Origin: Acanthochromis polyacanthus | Lineage: Eukaryota > Chordata > Actinopteri > Pomacentridae | Assembly (NCBI RefSeq): GCF_021347895.1 | Contig: NC_067136.1 | Location: forward strand, 5,207,066 to 5,271,065 | Direction of reading: 5' to 3' | DNA length: 64,000 bases | Shown: positions 55,911 to 64,000 of the stretch, piece by piece | Numbering within the stretch: the stretch's first letter is position 1 | How the letters are laid out: every line of letters starts with the position of its first letter | Position numbers and translations under genes: made by a program | Notes under the pieces: model-generated | Database searches by the model: none | Told to the model about the DNA's origin: nothing | What the model saw: only the letters and a program-made list of their open reading frames with translations

Positions 55911-57349
55911 TGTAACCCAGGTCACTTGAACGCCCCATAATTCCTCCCCACACCTGAACTGTGTGGCACTAATCACAGCTCCGGGCCTCCTGCACTGTGA
56001 TTGGCTCAGACCCTGACTAGCCAAAAAAAACAAGATGGCTGCGCCCACTGCCAGTCCTGCACTCCGGCTGTGACTGTGTTCGCTTCTGTTACTCACTTTC
56101 AAATCATCATTGCTCTCCCAAATTTGGACATTTGTGCCAAACCCTCCATAACTCTACGGTAAGGTGCTTGAAAATTGTATAGTCGTGTCGCTAACACTTA
56201 AGCCGCGGCACTCATGTCTGGCACGTCTTGTTTTCATGCTAATAGAGAACCGGCAGCACCCCGGCTTCAAACTCCTCCATCCTCCGCTACACACCTCTCA
56301 GAATCAATGGTGAGTCAAACTAATATGTACTGACATAGGTCCTATGTTCAATATTACGTATTATTCATTAGATCCCGTGATTTTATGTGTTTTTGCCACT
56401 TCCGGGTTGTCGCCGGACTATTTTCGTCTGCTTTCTTGTCTGTGTTTGGGCTCCTGATTTCTCGTCAGATGCCCAAACATGGCTGAAATGACTCTTGTGT
56501 TTAGGGTACAACTAGTACTATGTCATATATTGGCTGTTTGCTGATACCTCTGTTTGTTTTGTAATTAATTGTTGATAAAGCCATGCTAATAGCAATGCTA
56601 AGCTAGCGGTCCATGAACAGTAATGGGGTTAGGCTATTAGTACTAATAATGACCTTTACACTGAACCTATTGTTTTATTTAAATGTTGCGCAACTGTAAA
56701 TGTTTATTCGTTCATTTGATTGATTGGAAAAAATGTGAATGATGTGTTAATCTACTGATGAAATAAGAAATGGGATGGAATAAGAATTTAATCTGTTAAC
56801 AGAAGACAATGTTAGTAACTGAGAAACTTATTGGTTTTCTCCTATGACCTCTTTCCAGGTCAGGTTTTTTTCCCCCGTCCCACATCACGTCTACTGAATG
56901 GGACCAGATTCCTCTACTGAGGTGGCGAGCTGAAGCCTGGTAGAATCAAATATTTTTTTTTATTTACCCACTTCTCCGGATTGTGGATTATTATAAACTG
57001 AACCGTGAACTCAAGTCAAGGATCGTGATAAAGCAGATTGTGCGCTCAAACCAAACTTAAAAAAGAAGTGTCATCTTATAATTGATGCAAGGTTTTTTTT
57101 CTTTTTTTCCCTTTGTTTGTTGTCCTCTGTTGAATGATTTGTCTCTGAGATATTGTTCATTTTATTTTCAATTATTCTTACAATATAATTCACTTAAACT
57201 TAATTTCTGTCTCCTCTGGTCTTCATTCACCTCCAAGCTCCTACATGAACCCGGTTTCCTTTGTTGTCAGATCCATCCCATTGCATACTACTAGTCCTAA
57301 CGTTTATTTATTTCTCGACCCTTTTACTGCCCCAGTGATAAGCGTTACA
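55911..57349 (+). repeat. Gypsy 5' LTR (1439 bp)
   Basis: Begins TGTAACCC and ends GCGTTACA (short TGTAAC/GTTACA inverted ends). Unusually long for a fish Gypsy LTR. It contains a strong donor (ATG|GTGAGTC at 56310) and acceptor-like tracts (CTCTTTCCAG at 56858), compatible with an intron within the leader, as a prediction only. Confidence 0.88.
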
Positions 57350-57368
57350 TGTGGCGAGCTAGCCAGGA
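57350..57368 (+). promoter_or_regulatory. Putative Gypsy primer binding site
   Basis: TGTGGCGAGCTAGCCAGGA directly follows the LTR, where the primer binding site belongs. The priming tRNA was not assigned. Confidence 0.5.
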
Positions 57369-57436
57369 GCTTGTTGTGTGAATGAAAAATTGAAGCAGAT
57401 CCTTGAAATTGTGTGGAAACTGAGTCCGGTCCAACC

Positions 57437-59053
57437 ATGGAATTTTTCGAAAAATCCGGGATTAATGTTGCGCATAGTGTTATTCTTTCTGGTGTAACCC
57501 ACACTGATAAAGATAATGAGATATTTGATATTCTGAAAGAATATGGTAAATTCAAAAAAGTAATTGTTGATGATGAAAATAGCCCATACTTTAAAAACCT
57601 GATCATTGAATATAAATCAGCGTCTGCTTTTGCAGAACTCTCAAAACATATTCCTTACACACATGTATCAGAGAGTGACCTTGAAACCATTTTCCGTGTA
57701 ACCTTACCTGAACGTAAAGAATTTAAAAGCACAGTCACAGTCGGAGCTGAGGCTCTTCCCCCTAACTATATTGATGAATTCAAGAACATTGCAAGACGAA
57801 GCGGACAAGACTTTGGAGTGGTGTTACAAAATATGTTGTCACAAATAAACGACCATCTTGCATCAATGCAGCCATCTAGTGGTCAAGATGGAAACCCTAC
57901 AGAGCAGAGTGTGACCCCTGCACCCTCCCTGCCTGGCCAGCAGGGCGTAGCAGGTGGAGCAACAACCCAAGGACAGTCACAAAGCACACTCACCGACCAC
58001 CAGAGGCCGCTGCCCCCACCTCCAAGGTTGTCACTATCCCACACTGATTTAACACCACCTGACATACAAAGAGTCATTGTGGAACACATTGTAAGAAATG
58101 ATGAACTTACCTCACACTCGATGCCAACCTCCCGAATCCGTCCATTCTCTGGCAAAATACCTAAACCACAAAATGAAAATGACTATGAAACGTGGCGCTC
58201 TCATATTGAACTGTTGTTGTCTGACGTGAACTCTCCTCCAGTCCAGGTCACAAGAAAAATAATAGAAAGTCTGGTGTCTCCTGCTGCTGATATGGTGAAG
58301 GGTCTGAAGCTGGACACAATGCCATCTGTGTTTTTACAAGTGTTGGATTCTGCTTACTCCACAGTTCAGGATGGTGAAGAATTGTTTGCCCAGTTTCTAA
58401 ACACACTCCAGGACCCAGGTGAAAAGTCCTCCAGCTATCTTCAGCGCTTGTTGCTTACAGTGAATGCAGTCGTGAAGAGAGGTGGCGCCACAGCAGGAGA
58501 CATCGACAAACATTTGTTGAGACAATTCTGCAGAGGATGTTGGGATAACGCCATGATCACAAAACTACAACTCGAACAGAAAAGAGAGAACCCACCACCA
58601 TTCGCCGAGCTGCTTCTCCTGCTCAGGACTGAGGAAGACAGACAGCTGGCTAAGGAAAGCTTGATGAAAAAACACATGGGCTCCACCAAGCAGCGTGCCG
58701 TTCTCCATGCACAAACCTGTTCCTGCAGCCATTCTGATAGCAGCACTTCCTCCATCGACGAACTGAAAGAGCAAGTTAAGAAGCTGCAGCAGCAAATGAC
58801 AGCACTTCTGGCACAGACCACCCGCACCCCTGCAAAGCCAACAAACCGCAGCAGTTCCACGACACCACAACCTGGCAGAGCACCGAACCAAAAACCCAGA
58901 GCTGGGTTCTGTTTTAGATGCGGAGACGAAGGCCACATAGCAACGTCCTGCAGCCAACCAGCAAACCCCGCCCTGGTGCAACAAAAACGAACACGCCTCC
59001 AGCAACGACAGGTCCAGTGGGCTGTGAACAACAATAAGAACAATTTAAACTAG
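57437..59053 (+). CDS. gag: Gypsy Gag polyprotein
   Basis: The ATG at 57437 has an excellent Kozak context (CCAACCATGG). The frame is 538 codons to TAG 59051-59053. The N-terminal ~90 residues (SVILSGVTHTDKDNEIFDIL, YGKFKKVIVDDENS) look like an RRM-type fold, reminiscent of PNMA-like Gag proteins. A linker rich in Gln/Pro/Ser follows. The capsid region begins IRPFSGKIPKPQNENDYETW and includes SSSYLQRLLLTVNAVV. A CCHC zinc knuckle (CFRCGDEGHIATSC, near 58911-58952) and basic tail end the protein. It forms the capsid and binds element RNA. The last codons overlap pol and carry the frameshift site. Confidence 0.9.
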   Translation: MEFFEKSGINVAHSVILSGVTHTDKDNEIFDILKEYGKFKKVIVDDENSPYFKNLIIEYKSASAFAELSKHIPYTHVSESDLETIFRVTLPERKEFKSTVTVGAEALPPNYIDEFKNIARRSGQDFGVVLQNMLSQINDHLASMQPSSGQDGNPTEQSVTPAPSLPGQQGVAGGATTQGQSQSTLTDHQRPLPPPPRLSLSHTDLTPPDIQRVIVEHIVRNDELTSHSMPTSRIRPFSGKIPKPQNENDYETWRSHIELLLSDVNSPPVQVTRKIIESLVSPAADMVKGLKLDTMPSVFLQVLDSAYSTVQDGEELFAQFLNTLQDPGEKSSSYLQRLLLTVNAVVKRGGATAGDIDKHLLRQFCRGCWDNAMITKLQLEQKRENPPPFAELLLLLRTEEDRQLAKESLMKKHMGSTKQRAVLHAQTCSCSHSDSSTSSIDELKEQVKKLQQQMTALLAQTTRTPAKPTNRSSSTTPQPGRAPNQKPRAGFCFRCGDEGHIATSCSQPANPALVQQKRTRLQQRQVQWAVNNNKNNLN

Positions 59054-62000
59054 ATCAGGCCTCTTCTACGGGACAAGCAGAGGCTGTCCAGACCCAGAGT
59101 CCCAACCACCTGCCTCCAAAATACTTCACCACACTCCCTAAAGGACTCGTTGGCACTAAATGTACAGCCAAGATCATTATTGACGACGCACCGATCTATT
59201 GTCTATTGGACACTGGCTCGCAAGTCACAACAGTCCCAGAGTCTTTCTACCATGCACATCTATCGGACCATCCACTCAACCCTCTTGACGACCTGCTGGA
59301 AGTTGAGGGGGCCAATGGCCAAGCCGTGCCTTACCTGGGGTACATAAACCTTGATATCACCTTTCCGCCAGACTTCCTTGGAACACCGACTGATGTCTCT
59401 ACGCTGGCCCTGGTCGTGCCCGACGTCAGTACCCACCAACCGCTCATACTTGTGGGCACAAACACTTTGGACTCTGTCTATGCCCTGTCCAGTGAACAGA
59501 ACCCCGACTTCCATCCAGTTCCATATGGCTATCGTGCAGTCCAGAAAGTCTTGGCACACAGACACAAAATAAACAGTGAAGAATATCACGGGCTTGTCAG
59601 GTTGAATGGTGCCACGCCACAAACCATTCCTGCTGGAGGAACGATCCTTCTTGAGGGTGTTGCGGTTGCTCACTCTCTGCAGTCGGAAAAATCTGTGATC
59701 ATCGAACATCCCCGCTCATTTCACCTACCTGGCGGTCTTATTATACAGTCTTGTCTTGTTGACTTCGCCGGTTCTCATCCCGTGCTCTTGCCTGTTCCAG
59801 TAAAGAATGAATCGGACCATGATGTATATTTGCCTCCTCGATCAATGCTGGCAGAAATCAGTGCATACCATTCTGTTTCTTGTGCAGCTCAAACATCGTC
59901 CAAGCCCAGTCCATCCAACTTGTCAAGGCCGTTGTTTGAGTATAACTTCGACAATTCACCTTTGACATCCGAGTGGAAGGAAAGAATCACCGCAAGACTA
60001 AACAGTATCCCTGAGGTTTTTGCAAAACACGACATGGACTTTGGCAAAACCGGCAAAGTGAAACATCAGATTAAGCTTCTCGATCCAACACCATTCAAGC
60101 AGAGACCTCGACCCATCCACCCACAAGACCTGGATGCCGTGAGACACCACCTACGAGAGCTTTTAGACTCAGGAGTTATAAGAGAATCCGACTCCCCTTT
60201 TGCCTCGCCCATCGTAGTCGTACGCAAGAAGAACGGCACTGTCAGGCTCTGTATCGATTATCGAAAGCTTAATCTACAGACCATAAAGGATGCATACGCT
60301 TTACCCAAATTGGAAGACACGTTTACAGCCCTTACAGGATCTCAGTGGTTCTCAGTCTTGGATCTGAAGTCTGGGTATTACCAAATCGAAATGGATGAAC
60401 AGGATAAATCAAAAACTGCCTTTGTATGCCCCCTTGGTTTCTGGGAATTTAATCGGATGCCCCAGGGGGTCACCAATGCGCCATCCACCTTTCAGCGCCT
60501 CATGGAGAAATGTGTCGGGGAGATGAATTTGAAAGAAGTACTTGTTTTCATAGATGACCTCATTGTTTTTGCCCCAACCTTGGAGGAGCATGAGGAGAGA
60601 CTGATGAAGGTTCTGCATCGCCTCAAAGACTTTGGCTTGAAACTCTCTGTGGAAAAGTGCACCTTTTTTCAGACATCCGTGAAGTACCTGGGGCATGTTG
60701 TCTCCAAGGACGGCGTTCAAACCGATCCAGCCAAAATCGAAGCTTTGAGATCCTGGCCCATCCCAAAGACTTTAAAGGAACTCAGATCGTTTCTCGGATT
60801 CGCCGGTTATTACCGCAGATTTGTGAAGAACTATTCAGCCATTGTTAAGCCACTCCATGAACTCACATCTGGATACCCACCATCCCAAAAGAAGCTGAAA
60901 TCATTGGTCCAACCAGAACAATACCTCAACCCGAAAGAGCCAATTGGAGGTCGCTGGACATCGTCATGCCAAATCGCCTTTGAAACAATAAAAGAAAAAC
61001 TTACCTCTGCCCCAGTGCTTGCTTTTGCCAACTCCCAAATGCCTTATTTGTTACACACTGATGCCAGCTCCACTGGGCTAGGCGCCGTATTATATCAAGA
61101 GCAGGAAGGCCAGCAAAGAGTCATCGCCTATGCCAGTCGGGGCTTGTCCAGAAGCGAGTCAAGATACCCAGCACACAAGCTGGAGTTCTTGGCGTTGAAG
61201 TGGGCTGTCACGGAGAAGTTCAATGACTACCTCTATGGCACGGATTTCACTGTTGTCACCGACAGCAATCCGTTAACATACCTCCTTACTTCCGCTAAAC
61301 TTGATGCCACAAGTTACCGTTGGTTATCTGCTCTCTCCACATTCAGTTTCAAGATCACCTACCGAGCTGGCAGGCAAAACGGGGATGCGGACGGTCTTTC
61401 CCGCAGACCTCACGGCGAACTTTTTTCAGATATGATGTCACAGAAGGAAAAGGAACGAATCATCAGATTCGCAGAAATACATCTTGAAAGCCCCAACGTT
61501 ATAACTATTGATCAGCACACTGTTCAAGCCCTCTCTGATCGGCAGTTGATCTACAGCTCTCCTCACTCACCTGATTGCACTCTTGTCCACTCTCTGTCCA
61601 TGTCCGCTGATAGCCTGCCGGATAGCTATACTGCTGACGAGCAGTTCGCTTTTTCCGGGGTCCATCAGTTGAGCCCATCTGACATCGCTGACAAGCAACG
61701 TGCCGACCCTGTTCTGAGACACGTCATTGCACAGTTGGAAACTGGTGTATCGCCTCCACCCACCTTGAGAGACCAACTGCCAGAATTGCCACTCCTTCTA
61801 CGGGACTTAAATCGTATGGAGCTCCACAACAACGTCCTCGTCCGAAGAAGGCAACTTGGGCCTGATCTCCAACACCAACTTGTGCTACCACAGGAATATC
61901 GAGCTGACGTGCTGTCCAGCCTGCACGACGAAATGGGCCACATGGGCATCGAGCGCACCTTGGATCTTGTCCGGAATCGATTTTATTGGCCATGGATGGC

Positions 62001-63708
62001 CAATGACGTGCTGACCAAGGTGAGGACATGTGAACGATGTGTCAAACGTAAGGCTCTACCGGAGAAAGCTGCACCCTTGGTAAACATCCAGACATCTCAC
62101 CCGCTTGAGTTGGTGTGTATGGATTTTCTTTCGCTGGAGCCTGACAAAAGCAAGACAAAAGACATACTGGTCATAACAGATCATTTTACAAAATACGCTG
62201 TCGCCATACCCACTCCGAACCTAAAAGCAAAAACCGTCGCAAAAGTACTCTGGGAAAACTTTTTCATTCATTATGGAATCCCTCAGAAACTACACAGTGA
62301 CCAAGGATCTGATTTTGAATCACGGACAATCAAAGAACTCTGTACACTGGCAGGTATCCACAAAATCAGAACAACTCCGTATCACCCACGTGGCAACCCC
62401 GTGGAAAGATTCAACAGGACTCTGCTGGACATGCTCGGGACTCTCGCCGATAAAGAAAAATCACACTGGAAAGACTTCGTCAAACCTCTCGTACACGCTT
62501 ATAACTGTACACGAAATGACACAACCGGATACACACCATATGAATTGATGTTTGGTCGCCAACCACGACTCCCAGTCGACCTCGTTTTTGGCCTCCCTGT
62601 TTCTCAGCCTGTCCATACTCACTCTGAATACGTCCAGAAGCTGAGGTCACATTTGGAAAAGAGCTACCAGCTTGCTTCGGAAAATGCTGAGAAATCAATG
62701 CTCAAAAACAAAACTCGCTTCGACAGAAACGTCACTGCATCTGCTCTGGAAGTAGGAGATCGTGTGCTTGTCCGAAACGTTCGACTGAGAGGGAAGCATA
62801 AAATCGCCGACAAATGGGAGCCCAACATCTATGTGGTGATAAAGAAAGCTGGACACTTACCTGTATACACCGTAAGACCCGAACATACCGAAAAACCTGT
62901 CAGAACCCTTCACCGTGATCTCCTCCTGCCATGTGGATACCTACCAGCAACGTCACAGCTCCAGCCAGCCTCTGTGAAAAGACCTGCCAAAAAGAACTTA
63001 CCTGAACCTGATCCCGATGAACCACTTTCCGATGACGAATTCCTGCTTACAAACTGGTATGAGCCATGTACCTCTGAACCAGTCCGACTTGTCACTGCAG
63101 TGGACCTTCCAAGGCCACCGCCTGTCCCAGAGCCAGACCTACCTCCTGCGATTCCCAGCCCTGCCACCAGTAGGGAACTTGTTGAACCTGAAACCGAACA
63201 GTCCGAACAACCTGCAATGCAACAAACAGAACCTGAGCCTCAGATGCAGCACGACCAACCTGGTCCTGAACCAGAACATGAAACTGACTCATCTGACGAA
63301 AGTGATTCAGATCCTGATTCAGCTTCAGAGCACTTTTTACCTGTTGCTGGGACGACTTCACCTACTTCTGAGACCTACTCACCTCCTGAATCCGTTCACT
63401 CACCTGTAAATTCAAACGAACCATCCGATCCTGATGTCTCGGTGTCCGAAGATGCACCACCTGCAAGGAGCTCAACTCGAGTACGACGTCCTCCAGAAAG
63501 GCTTCACTATGCTGCGTTTGGAAAGCCCTTACTTAAGAGCATGCAATCTTTTTTCGACGATCTAGGGACCATCATCTCCTTTGCCATCATGGGGAACGAT
63601 GGGAGTCGTACTGGCACCCCTGGTCTGCCATCGTCTGGTTGTCCGCCCAGTACATGTACAGGGACGTACATGAGATCAGGGGGGGACCCTGTAACCCAGG
63701 TCACTTGA
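59038..63708 (+). CDS. pol: Gypsy Pol polyprotein (PR-RT-RNaseH-IN)
   Basis: Read in the -1 frame relative to gag, about 1,556 codons. Protease: CLLDTGSQVTTVP (59200-59235). RT: FSVLDLKSGYYQIEM, MPQGVTNAPSTFQ and VFIDDLIVFA (catalytic Asp pair near 60555). RNase H: LLHTDASSTGLGAVLY, then HKLEFLALKWAV and VVTDSNPLTYLL. Integrase: an HHCC zinc region (HDEMGHMGIE...CERCVKRK), catalytic Asp in VCMDFLSLE, Asp in HSDQGSDFE and Glu in NPVERFNRT. There is no chromodomain. A Pro/Glu/Ser-rich acidic tail of ~250 residues follows (SDESDSDPDSASEH). The frame has no stop; it ends at TGA 63706-63708, which lies inside the 3' LTR. Confidence 0.95.
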   Translation, partial: EQFKLDQASSTGQAEAVQTQSPNHLPPKYFTTLPKGLVGTKCTAKIIIDDAPIYCLLDTGSQVTTVPESFYHAHLSDHPLNPLDDLLEVEGANGQAVPYLGYINLDITFPPDFLGTPTDVSTLALVVPDVSTHQPLILVGTNTLDSVYALSSEQNPDFHPVPYGYRAVQKVLAHRHKINSEEYHGLVRLNGATPQTIPAGGTILLEGVAVAHSLQSEKSVIIEHPRSFHLPGGLIIQSCLVDFAGSHPVLLPVPVKNESDHDVYLPPRSMLAEISAYHSVSCAAQTSSKPSPSNLSRPLFEYNFDNSPLTSEWKERITARLNSIPEVFAKHDMDFGKTGKVKHQIKLLDPTPFKQRPRPIHPQDLDAVRHHLRELLDSGVIRESDSPFASPIVVVRKKNGTVRLCIDYRKLNLQTIKDAYALPKLEDTFTALTGSQWFSVLDLKSGYYQIEMDEQDKSKTAFVCPLGFWEFNRMPQGVTNAPSTFQRLMEKCVGEMNLKEVLVFIDDLIVFAPTLEEHEERLMKVLHRLKDFGLKLSVEKCTFFQTSVKYLGHVVSKDGVQTDPAKIEALRSWPIPKTLKELRSFLGFAGYYRRFVKNYSAIVKPLHELTSGYPPSQKKLKSLVQPEQYLNPKEPIGGRWTSSCQIAFETIKEKLTSAPVLAFANSQMPYLLHTDASSTGLGAVLYQEQEGQQRVIAYASRGLSRSESRYPAHKLEFLALKWAVTEKFNDYLYGTDFTVVTDSNPLTYLLTSAKLDATSYRWLSALSTFSFKITYRAGRQNGDADGLSRRPHGELFSDMMSQKEKERIIRFAEIHLESPNVITIDQHTVQALSDRQLIYSSPHSPDCTLVHSLSMSADSLPDSYTADEQFAFSGVHQLSPSDIADKQRADPVLRHVIAQLETGVSPPPTLRDQLPELPLLLRDLNRMELHNNVLVRRRQLGPDLQHQLVLPQEYRADVLSSLHDEMGHMGIERTLDLVRNRFYWPWMANDVLTKVRTCERCVKRKALPEKAAPLVNIQTSHPLELVCMDFLSLEPDKSKTKDILVITDHFTKYAVAIPTPNLKAKTVAKVLWENFFIHYGIPQKLHSDQGSDFESRTIKELCTLAGIHKIRTTPYHPRGNPVERFNRTLLDMLGTLADKEKSHWKDFVKPLVHAYNCTRNDTTGYTPYELMFGRQPRLPVDLVFGLPVSQPVHTHSEYVQKLRSHLEKSYQLASENAEKSMLKNKTRFDRNVTASALEVGDRVLVRNVRLRGKHKIADKWEPNIYVVIKKAGHLPVYTVRPEHTEKPVRTLHRDLLLPCGYLPATSQLQPASVKRPAKKNLPEPDPDEPLSDDEFLLTNWYEPCTSEPVRLVTAVDLPRPPPVPEPDLPPAIPSPATSRELVEPETEQSEQPAMQQTEPEPQMQHDQPGPEPEHETDSSDESDSDPDSASEHFLPVAGTTSPTSETYSPPESVHSPVNSNEPSDPDVSVSEDAPPARSSTRVRRPPERLHYAAFGKPLLKSMQSFFDDLGTIISFAIMGNDGSRTGTPGLPSSGCPPSTCTGTYMRSGGDPVTQVT
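59044..59103 (+). promoter_or_regulatory. Programmed -1 ribosomal frameshift signal (slippery site plus predicted pseudoknot)
   Basis: The slippery heptamer TTTAAAC (59044-59050) lies in gag phase T TTA AAC, directly before the gag stop TAG. After an 8-nt spacer, GCCTCT (59059-59064) pairs with AGAGGC (59079-59084). Loop bases GGGAC (59070-59074) pair with GTCCC (59099-59103), giving an H-type pseudoknot. A -1 slip continues as the pol frame, which is closed by TAA at 59035 just upstream. The pairing was found by eye, without energy calculation. Confidence 0.88.
63678..63689 (+). promoter_or_regulatory. Gypsy polypurine tract
   Basis: AGGGGGGGACCC directly precedes the 3' LTR (TGTAACCC at 63690). 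It is the expected plus-strand primer and overlaps the end of pol. Confidence 0.85.
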
Positions 63709-64000
63709 ACGCCCCATAATTCCTCCCCACACCTGAACTGTGTGGCACTAATCACAGCTCCGGGCCTCCTGCACTGTGATTGGCTCAGACCCTGACTAGC
63801 CAAAAAAAACAAGATGGCTGCGCCCACTGCCAGTCCTGCACTCCGGCTGTGACTGTGTTCGCTTCTGTTACTCACTTTCAAATCATCATTGCTCTCCCAA
63901 ATTTGGACATTTGTGCCAAACCCTCCATAACTCTACGGTAAGGTGCTTGAAAATTGTATAGTCGTGTCGCTAACACTTAAGCCGCGGCACTCATGTCTGG
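63690..64000 (+). repeat. Gypsy 3' LTR, truncated by the window end
   Basis: 311 bp aligning base for base with 55911-56221, with no difference seen by eye and no indel (lengths match exactly). The LTR continues beyond the window. Confidence 0.93.

Larger units (their letters stand above)
55911..64000 (+). mobile_element. Young, apparently intact Ty3/Gypsy LTR retrotransposon (3' LTR runs off the window)
   Basis: 5' LTR (55911-57349), gag (57437-59053), pol with protease, RT, RNase H and integrase (59038-63708), polypurine tract and the first 311 bp of the 3' LTR. Gag and pol have no frameshift or stop other than the programmed one. The visible 311 bp of both LTRs are identical by eye. The pol order PR-RT-RH-IN marks Ty3/Gypsy. 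The possible 5-bp left flank of the duplication is CTTAG; the right flank is outside the window. Confidence 0.93.

Noticed and set aside
58441..59043. 200-codon minus-strand ORF opposite gag
   Set aside because: Shadow of the conserved gag frame.

Overview
The window reads as repeat-dense, gene-poor chromosomal DNA of a ray-finned (teleost) fish. Spliceosomal GT-AG introns, AATAAA signals and CA/TA/TTA microsatellites show a eukaryote. The mix of mobile elements points to a teleost: L2-, Rex/CR1- and Tx1/L1-type LINE ends, a DIRS tyrosine-recombinase retrotransposon, hAT and Tc1 elements, a His-primed endogenous retrovirus and a Ty3/Gypsy element. The species cannot be named from this sequence. 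No intact host protein-coding gene was recognised. The closest host-derived item is a retrocopied nmrk2 pseudogene.

Layout. 0-9 kb: a 1.07 kb fold-back element lies next to the left one of two ~620 bp inverted repeat copies (1571-2193 and 7762-8385). Between them lie a CpG-rich block and an unrecognised two-exon candidate gene (4558-5192) whose last exon is partly copied in perfect inverted orientation just downstream. 8.5-18.6 kb: a Tx1/L1 LINE end, a duplicated AT-rich block, a TIR element, an L2 LINE, the nmrk2 pseudogene, a palindromic Tc1 scrap, an unclassified TIR element with a SINE inside, and a hAT MITE with its 8-bp target duplication. 18.8-29.9 kb: a degraded DIRS element (gag, RT, RNase H, methyltransferase-like domain, tyrosine recombinase) broken by two later insertions, a 3.7 kb TIR element inside gag and a 1.8 kb hAT inside the recombinase.

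29.9-38.4 kb: a second copy of the AT-rich block, then a multi-exon decayed gene. It has an N-terminal zinc-ribbon region (I believe the DUF6729 family) and a well-preserved C-terminal zinc-ribbon exon. The middle appears deleted and frameshifted, and one intron holds a solo LTR. 38.6-43.1 kb: tRNA-derived SINE heads, a TIR element and a Rex/CR1-type LINE end.

43.6-50.3 kb: an endogenous retrovirus with two ~427 bp LTRs, a tRNA-His-type primer site, a large leader repeat array, pol scraps and a decayed env. It carries its own nested inverted-repeat element. 50.3-55.9 kb: a 16-bp minisatellite, another LINE end on the minus strand, a TIR element with telomere-like repeats, and two long tandem arrays. 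55.9-64 kb: a young, apparently intact Ty3/Gypsy element. The visible parts of its two LTRs are identical by eye. Gag and pol are both open and are joined by a textbook -1 frameshift site (TTTAAAC, 8-nt spacer, predicted H-type pseudoknot).

The most interesting items are the Gypsy frameshift signal, the zinc-ribbon/transposase-like multi-exon relic, and the unrecognised gene with a self-complementary 3' region. All family names are from inspection; no database search was possible.
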